Assembly: GCA_022737715.1 (NCBI GenBank) | Contig: JAIITD010000084.1 | Span: 1 to 7,442 of the forward strand | DNA: 7,442 nt | Direction: 5' to 3' | Source of the DNA: Veillonella sp. | GTDB taxonomy: Bacteria > Bacillota > Negativicutes > Veillonellales > Veillonellaceae | Part shown: positions 4,206-7,442 of the stretch, piece after piece | Position numbering within the stretch: the stretch's first letter is position 1 | How the letters are laid out: each line of letters starts with the position of its first letter | Made by a program: the position numbers and the translations under genes | Notes under the pieces: model-generated | What the model saw: only the letters and a program-made list of their open reading frames with translations | Databases searched by the model: none | What the model was told of the DNA's origin: nothing

Positions 4206-7115
4206 ATGTTATTTAAGAAAACATATAAGCTAGCGACGATGTTAGCAGTTATGGGAGCATTAACAGGTCATGCGGCAAGCGATATTGATTTGAACTCCAT
4301 AGGATATTTTTCGTTTACTCCATTGCCAGCGGAATTACAAGCGCAAAAGGATACATTGCTATTATCCGATAGTCCTGAATATGTAGGACCTGTAGGTGGT
4401 GTATTAAGTGCTGGTAGCATTAATGGGAAAGGGCGTATCTACTTTTACCATGTAAATGAGATGGCCGAGCCTCATAAGATTGCCATTATCTTAGAGAATA
4501 CAGGCAATGAACCAAATGGCATTGCCGTGTTCCGTGAATTAAAATCCATCGCTACATCCGATTATTTTGCGGCAGGTCGCGATTTATCGCGGAAGGAATT
4601 AGAGCAACCATTGACGGATAAACCGTTGTATTCCTTTGTGATGCCTCCCAAAAGTCGTCAACTCGTATTTACTGATTTAGAACATTCCCCAATACCTAAA
4701 GATGCTCTATTTACAGGTATCGTAGACTTGCAAACCAGTGCGCCTGTATTTGCACGGGTTATGATGATTCCTATGAATCTGAACTCCATTGAGTCTTCGT
4801 ATTGGGTAAACAATTTACCTATCGACCATGTGCGGTTGCGCGGTACTTTCACCGGTGCTGAGCGCGAAATGGCAGTAACAAAAGAATATAACACCACGTT
4901 AGGTGGCGCCTATGTAGAGCTGGGTAATGATAGAGAAGACCGATTTGTAGAGGGCGTGGATGAGCTCGATAATAAAGCCTATGTAAAGGATGCAGGGAAT
5001 TATGGTATTTCTTACACTGTGAAAATTCCTACAAGCGGCGAAGACCCTTTCCGTCTCTATTTCAATCCACTAGGCGGTGGTTATTCCGGTTCCTTTACTG
5101 TGAAAGCGCAACGTCGTTGGCAGAAGTCCCCTAGTGAAAGTATGACATACCACATTGGTGGCGATGATGGTTTAATGGCACTAGGTCATAATACTGTATT
5201 AGATTCTCGATATATGGGGAACTATTACGGCGGCGATACATTGACCATCGAATTTATGCCGGCTGGTGCTTCGAATTTACCGGTACGTTTCTTACTGATT
5301 CCAGAAGCTTTGGCTAATCCTCAATATGCGCGCGTATTAGCTACTAATGAAGCTGGTCAACGTGCATTAGAAGCAGAAGCACAAAAAGAAGCAGCTGAAG
5401 CGGCTAAGAAGGTGGCTATTGAAGAAAAATATGTAGCAGCGAAGACACAAAAAGAAGAACAGGCCCATCAATTAGCAGAGGCAGCTAAATTAGCAGCTGA
5501 AAAGGCGGTAGCAGCTCACAAGGCAGCTCAAGCTAGACAGGCTGAATTAGATAAACGAGATGCCGAGGAACAAGCTAAACTTAAGGCAAAAGCCGATGCA
5601 GCAGCTGAACGAGCACGTGCTAAGGCGGAAGCTGATCGTCAATTAGCTGAACAAAAGGCCAAGGCTGACGCTCAAAAAGCGGAAGCAGCACGTATTGCGG
5701 CAGAGCAAAAAGCAAAAGATGATGCGGCTAAGGCTGAAGCAGCGCGTATTGCAGCCGAACAAAAAGCCAAGGCCGACGCTCAAAAGGCAGAGGCAGCACG
5801 CATCGCAGCAGAACAAAAGGCTAAGGATGATGCAGCAAGAGCGGAAGCAGCTCGTATTGCAGCAGCAGAAAAAGCTAAAGAAGAGGCCCGCTTAGCGGCG
5901 GCTAAAGCGGAACAACAACGCTTGGCAGCAGAACAAGCGGCCCGTGAAAAGGCGGAACGTGAACAAGCCGCTCGAGAAGCAGCAGAGCAAAAAGCTCGTG
6001 AATATGCAGCGAAATTAGAGGCACAACGTTTAGAAGCGCAGCGCAAGGCTGAAGAAGAACGCATTTTGGCTGAACAACGGGCTGAAGCTGTTCGTATTGA
6101 AGCGGAACGCAAAGCGGCAGAACAAGCGGCTAAAAATGAAGCAGAACGCCAAGAAGCGGCTCGAAAAGCGGAAGCCGCTCGTCAAGAGGCAGCTCGTCAA
6201 GCCGAAGAAAAACGCAAAGCTTCAGAAGCTAAAGCAGAAGCAGAACGTATTGCAGCCGAAGCAAAACGTGCAGAAGAGGCCAGAAAAGCCGAAGAAGCTC
6301 GTCAAGAAGCATTACACAAAGCTGAAATTGCTCGTCAAGAGGCAGCCCGTAAAGCTGAGGAAGAGCGCTTAGCATCGATTGCCAAAGCTCAAGAAGAGGC
6401 ACGCAAAGCTGAGGAAGCACGTCAACGGGAAGAAGCGCGTAGAGTAGAAGCCGCTCGACAAGCAGAAGAGGCTCGCTTGGCAGCGATTGCAAAAGCTGAA
6501 GCAGAAGCTCGCAAGGCCGAAGAACGTCGTATTGCAGAGGAAGCGAAACGGGCCGAAGAATCGCGTAAAGCCGAAGAAGCACGTCTTGCAGAAGAGGCGC
6601 GTAAGGCTGAAGCCGCAAGAATTGCGGAAGCAGAACGTATTGCTGAAGCCGCTCGTCAAGCTGAGGAAGCTCGTATCCGCGAAGAAAACCGCGCTGCAGA
6701 AGCGGCACGTAAAGCAGAGCGTGAACGTATTGCGAAGGAACAAGCAGAAGCGGCTAGAAAAGCCGAAGAAGCTCGTCAATTGGCAGAAAAACGGTACCGT
6801 GAATACGAAATTGCCCAAGAACAAGCTAAAGAAGCGCGCCGTCGTGCTGATATTCAACGGGAAGCTCAGAAAAAGGCAGCTCAACGGGCTGAAGAAATCC
6901 GCTTAGCTGCACAACGACAAATTATTGCTAAGCGAAACGCAGAAATTGCACGTCAAAAATTGGCAGAAGAACGTGAAGCAGCACGTATTGCAGCACAAGG
7001 TGGTAAACGTCGTAGCTTTGCCGAGCTAAATGATGTTAATACATCTGTTGATCAAGATGAAGATAGTACACAAAATGCAGTATCTATTAATCAGTTGACA
7101 AGAAAACAACAGTAA
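4206..7115 (+). CDS. Exported protein with unknown N-terminal domain and giant TolA-like helical region
   Basis: I do not recognise a named family. The ATG at 4206 gives 969 residues and a clear signal peptide: basic MLFKK, hydrophobic core at about 9-20, likely cleavage after A23 or A24 (TGHAAS). The in-frame ATG at 4173 would bury this signal and overlap whiA, so it is rejected. Residues about 25-380 look globular and beta-rich, with many Gly, Tyr and Phe. Residues 385-931 contain no Gly, Pro, Cys, Trp, Phe or Met and are built of Ala, Glu, Lys, Arg and Gln, so they should form a continuous helix or coiled coil. Similarity to TolA domain II is compositional and need not mean homology. The tail (934-969) is polar. 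No membrane anchor, SLH, LysM, lipobox or barrel follows, so the product should be soluble in the periplasm or outside the cell. The whole protein lacks Cys. It lies 4 nt after whiA, with AGAGG at 4192-4196 inside whiA, suggesting coupled translation. Structural envelope role is inference. Confidence 0.9.
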   Translation: MLFKKTYKLATMLAVMGALTGHAASDIDLNSIGYFSFTPLPAELQAQKDTLLLSDSPEYVGPVGGVLSAGSINGKGRIYFYHVNEMAEPHKIAIILENTGNEPNGIAVFRELKSIATSDYFAAGRDLSRKELEQPLTDKPLYSFVMPPKSRQLVFTDLEHSPIPKDALFTGIVDLQTSAPVFARVMMIPMNLNSIESSYWVNNLPIDHVRLRGTFTGAEREMAVTKEYNTTLGGAYVELGNDREDRFVEGVDELDNKAYVKDAGNYGISYTVKIPTSGEDPFRLYFNPLGGGYSGSFTVKAQRRWQKSPSESMTYHIGGDDGLMALGHNTVLDSRYMGNYYGGDTLTIEFMPAGASNLPVRFLLIPEALANPQYARVLATNEAGQRALEAEAQKEAAEAAKKVAIEEKYVAAKTQKEEQAHQLAEAAKLAAEKAVAAHKAAQARQAELDKRDAEEQAKLKAKADAAAERARAKAEADRQLAEQKAKADAQKAEAARIAAEQKAKDDAAKAEAARIAAEQKAKADAQKAEAARIAAEQKAKDDAARAEAARIAAAEKAKEEARLAAAKAEQQRLAAEQAAREKAEREQAAREAAEQKAREYAAKLEAQRLEAQRKAEEERILAEQRAEAVRIEAERKAAEQAAKNEAERQEAARKAEAARQEAARQAEEKRKASEAKAEAERIAAEAKRAEEARKAEEARQEALHKAEIARQEAARKAEEERLASIAKAQEEARKAEEARQREEARRVEAARQAEEARLAAIAKAEAEARKAEERRIAEEAKRAEESRKAEEARLAEEARKAEAARIAEAERIAEAARQAEEARIREENRAAEAARKAERERIAKEQAEAARKAEEARQLAEKRYREYEIAQEQAKEARRRADIQREAQKKAAQRAEEIRLAAQRQIIAKRNAEIARQKLAEEREAARIAAQGGKRRSFAELNDVNTSVDQDEDSTQNAVSINQLTRKQQ
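5625..5894 (+). repeat. Five tandem 18-residue (54-bp) repeats
   Basis: Units begin at 5625, 5679, 5733, 5787 and 5841. The three central ones share AEAARIAAEQKAK followed by DDAAK, ADAQK or DDAAR. Unit 1 has AEADRQL and unit 5 has AEAARIAAAEKAKEE instead. Units 1 and 3 end ADAQK while 2 and 4 end DDAA(K/R), which points to an underlying 36-residue (108-bp) duplication. Codons differ at many third positions although the protein is conserved, so these are not recent exact copies. Confidence 0.9.
6342..6557 (+). repeat. Two tandem 36-residue (108-bp) repeats
   Basis: Unit 1 (6342-6449) begins AARKAEEERLASIAKA and unit 2 (6450-6557) begins AARQAEEARLAAIAKA. By hand alignment they match at 26 of 36 residues without gaps. 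The period is twice that of the 18-residue block upstream, which suggests both parts of the rod grew with the same unit. Confidence 0.8.
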
Positions 7116-7116
7116 A

Positions 7117-7187
7117 GGAATCGGTGGATTCCCATAATAAATCGGGTGCCTTTTGGGGCATCCGATTTGTGTTTCTTCATGGGAATT
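7117..7187 (+). repeat. Nested inverted repeats around the terminator
   Basis: ATTCCCAT at 7128-7135 is the exact inverted repeat of ATGGGAAT at 7179-7186, enclosing the terminator hairpin. A second small hairpin, GGAATC at 7117-7122 with GATTCC at 7127-7132, shares bases with the left arm, so the two cannot form together. The arms are short and could be chance. Confidence 0.5.
7139..7177 (+). terminator. Intrinsic terminator of the cluster
   Basis: Bases 7139-7150 (AAATCGGGTGCC) pair with 7157-7168 (GGCATCCGATTT) over 12 bp with one G-U pair, around the loop 7151-7156. The following tract, GTGTTTCTT, is a weak U-run, so termination may be incomplete or aided by the A/T base of the stem. It lies 23 nt after the stop of the exported protein and before the pyr promoter. 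Confidence 0.85.
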
Positions 7188-7190
7188 ACA

Positions 7191-7219
7191 TTGACTTTCA
7201 CAAGTAATTTCAGTACAAT
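7191..7219 (+). promoter_or_regulatory. Sigma-70 promoter of the pyr operon
   Basis: TTGACT at 7191-7196 and TACAAT at 7214-7219 are each one base from consensus and are separated by the optimal 17 bp. Transcription would start near 7226, so the transcript holds the whole attenuator at 7271-7382. Confidence 0.9.
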
Positions 7220-7239
7220 GAATAGAGATAAGTGCAATA

Positions 7240-7258
7240 TACAGTACGAGATACTGTA
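7240..7258 (+). other. Stem-loop in the pyr leader upstream of the PyrR site
   Basis: TACAGTA at 7240-7246 pairs perfectly with TACTGTA at 7252-7258 around the loop CGAGA. TGC at 7233-7235 can extend it with GCA at 7259-7261 across a four-base bulge. It starts about 14 nt from the predicted 5' end and may protect the transcript or help folding; no known motif is recognised. Confidence 0.55.
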
Positions 7259-7270
7259 GCATTACAAAAT

Positions 7271-7382
7271 CCCTTTTAAATTGGTCCAGAGAGGCTAAAA
7301 AAGGACATATAGTTGAAGCGCCCTCAAGGGCTTCTTTGTGCAAACTATTCGACCTTTTGCCCTGGGGCAAGAGGTCTTTTTT
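7271..7382 (+). promoter_or_regulatory. PyrR-dependent transcription attenuator (pyr leader)
   Basis: The PyrR recognition sequence TCCAGAGAGGCT is present at 7285-7296. Its hairpin has CC (7286-7287) pairing with GG (7293-7294) around AGAGA, GG/CT below, T7281-T7282 with A7297-A7298, an AAA internal bulge (7278-7280) and a lower stem CCTTTT (7272-7277) with AAAAGG (7299-7304). The competing antiterminator can form from GGC (7293-7295), AAAAGG (7299-7304) and ATAGTT (7309-7314) pairing with GCC (7359-7361), CCTTTT (7353-7358) and AACTAT (7343-7348), capped by a GCCC/GGGC hairpin at 7320-7331. In known systems, PyrR bound to UMP or UTP stabilises the first hairpin and so allows termination; when pyrimidines are low the antiterminator lets the operon be read. 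Confidence 0.95.
7351..7382 (+). terminator. Regulated terminator of the pyr attenuator
   Basis: Bases 7351-7361 (GACCTTTTGCC) pair with 7366-7376 (GGCAAGAGGTC) over 11 bp with one G-U pair, around the loop CTGG, followed by six T at 7377-7382. Its left arm is the partner strand of the antiterminator, so the two are mutually exclusive. Confidence 0.93.
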
Positions 7383-7404
7383 GTTATACGGTTAGGAGGC
7401 AATC

Positions 7405-7442
7405 ATGGGACAAGTGAGCTTGCATGGCAAACATTTGTTAGG
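7405..7442 (+). CDS. pyrB: Aspartate carbamoyltransferase catalytic chain, N-terminus (partial)
   Basis: Only twelve full codons and two bases are in the window: MGQVSLHGKHLL followed by GG. A strong AGGAGG at 7394-7399 lies 5 nt before the ATG. The (L)xGKHLL start is typical of carbamoyltransferases, where a short strand precedes a 'DLT/DFT' helix. Ornithine carbamoyltransferase begins in a similar way, but the PyrR attenuator directly upstream makes PyrB, the enzyme joining carbamoyl phosphate and aspartate in pyrimidine synthesis, the much better choice. PyrR itself is not first in this operon and must be encoded elsewhere or later. Confidence 0.72.
   Translation, partial: MGQVSLHGKHLL

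Larger units (their letters stand above)
5361..6998 (+). repeat. Low-complexity Ala/Glu/Lys/Arg coding region (giant helix)
   Basis: These 1.6 kb encode the helical rod of the exported protein. The code is dominated by GCN, GAA/GAG, AAA/AAG, CGT/CGC and CAA, giving recurring words such as KAEEAR, ARQEAAR and AEAARIA. The lack of stop codons in other frames here is a by-product of this composition and explains several spurious long open frames on both strands. Two more regular blocks inside it are listed separately. Confidence 0.9.

Noticed and set aside
4658..4897. Minus-strand open frame inside the N-terminal domain of the exported protein
   Set aside because: No motif or ribosome site; the plus frame is continuous and carries a signal peptide.
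5625..5894. CRISPR or mobile-element repeat
   Set aside because: The 54-bp units are contiguous, in frame and encode a helical repeat; there are no spacers, cas genes or transposase.
5780..6884. Long open frames on the minus strand and in the other plus frames across the rod region
   Set aside because: They arise from the codon composition of the Ala/Glu/Lys/Arg repeat, which avoids stops in other frames; products are monotonous Leu/Arg, Ser/Ala/Cys or Phe-rich strings, with no ribosome sites or family motifs.
7026..7370. 114-codon minus-strand open frame
   Set aside because: It runs backwards through the terminator, pyr promoter and attenuator, all of which explain the sequence, and shows no recognisable domain.

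Overview
The window looks like the chromosome of a diderm Firmicute (Negativicutes), most likely Veillonella or a close relative. Three things support this. The rapZ-yvcK-whiA block and a PyrR-type attenuator are Firmicute features. The upstream gene ends in a typical outer-membrane beta-barrel C-terminus, and a long TolA-like secreted helical protein follows whiA, so an outer membrane is likely. Base composition is moderately AT-rich, with strong AGGAGG-type ribosome binding sites. The genus is inferred from general knowledge, not from a search.

Layout, all on the + strand: (1) bases 1-37 are the last 11 codons and stop of an outer-membrane beta-barrel gene, followed by a strong intrinsic terminator (56-86). 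(2) An extended -10 promoter (101-109) opens a tight five-gene cluster: a Cof-type HAD phosphatase (145-957), rapZ/yvcJ (969-1880), yvcK (1892-3241), whiA (3254-4201) and a 969-residue exported protein (4206-7115). Gaps between these genes are only 4-12 nt, so they are probably cotranscribed. (3) The cluster ends at a 12-bp hairpin terminator (7139-7168) nested inside further inverted repeats. (4) A near-consensus sigma-70 promoter (7191-7219) then drives a leader with a complete PyrR attenuator: PyrR-binding hairpin, antiterminator and terminator. It precedes the first codons of a carbamoyltransferase, almost certainly pyrB (7405 to the window end).

How the genes fit together: RapZ, YvcK and WhiA are the conserved trio that in other bacteria tie UDP-GlcNAc and central carbon status to cell-wall synthesis, cell shape and division. 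Here YvcK carries an N-terminal transmembrane hairpin, and RapZ has an acidic tail where the Enterobacterial protein has a basic RNA-binding one. The most unusual item is the fifth gene. It has a signal peptide, an unidentified globular domain of about 360 residues, then 547 consecutive residues without Gly or Pro that should form a very long helix or coiled coil. That region includes 18- and 36-residue repeats. Its place behind whiA suggests, but does not prove, a role in envelope architecture linked to cell-wall regulation.

There is no gene-free stretch longer than about 300 bases. The 289 nt between 7116 and 7404 are almost filled by the terminator, promoter and attenuator. No tRNA, rRNA, CRISPR array or insertion sequence was seen.
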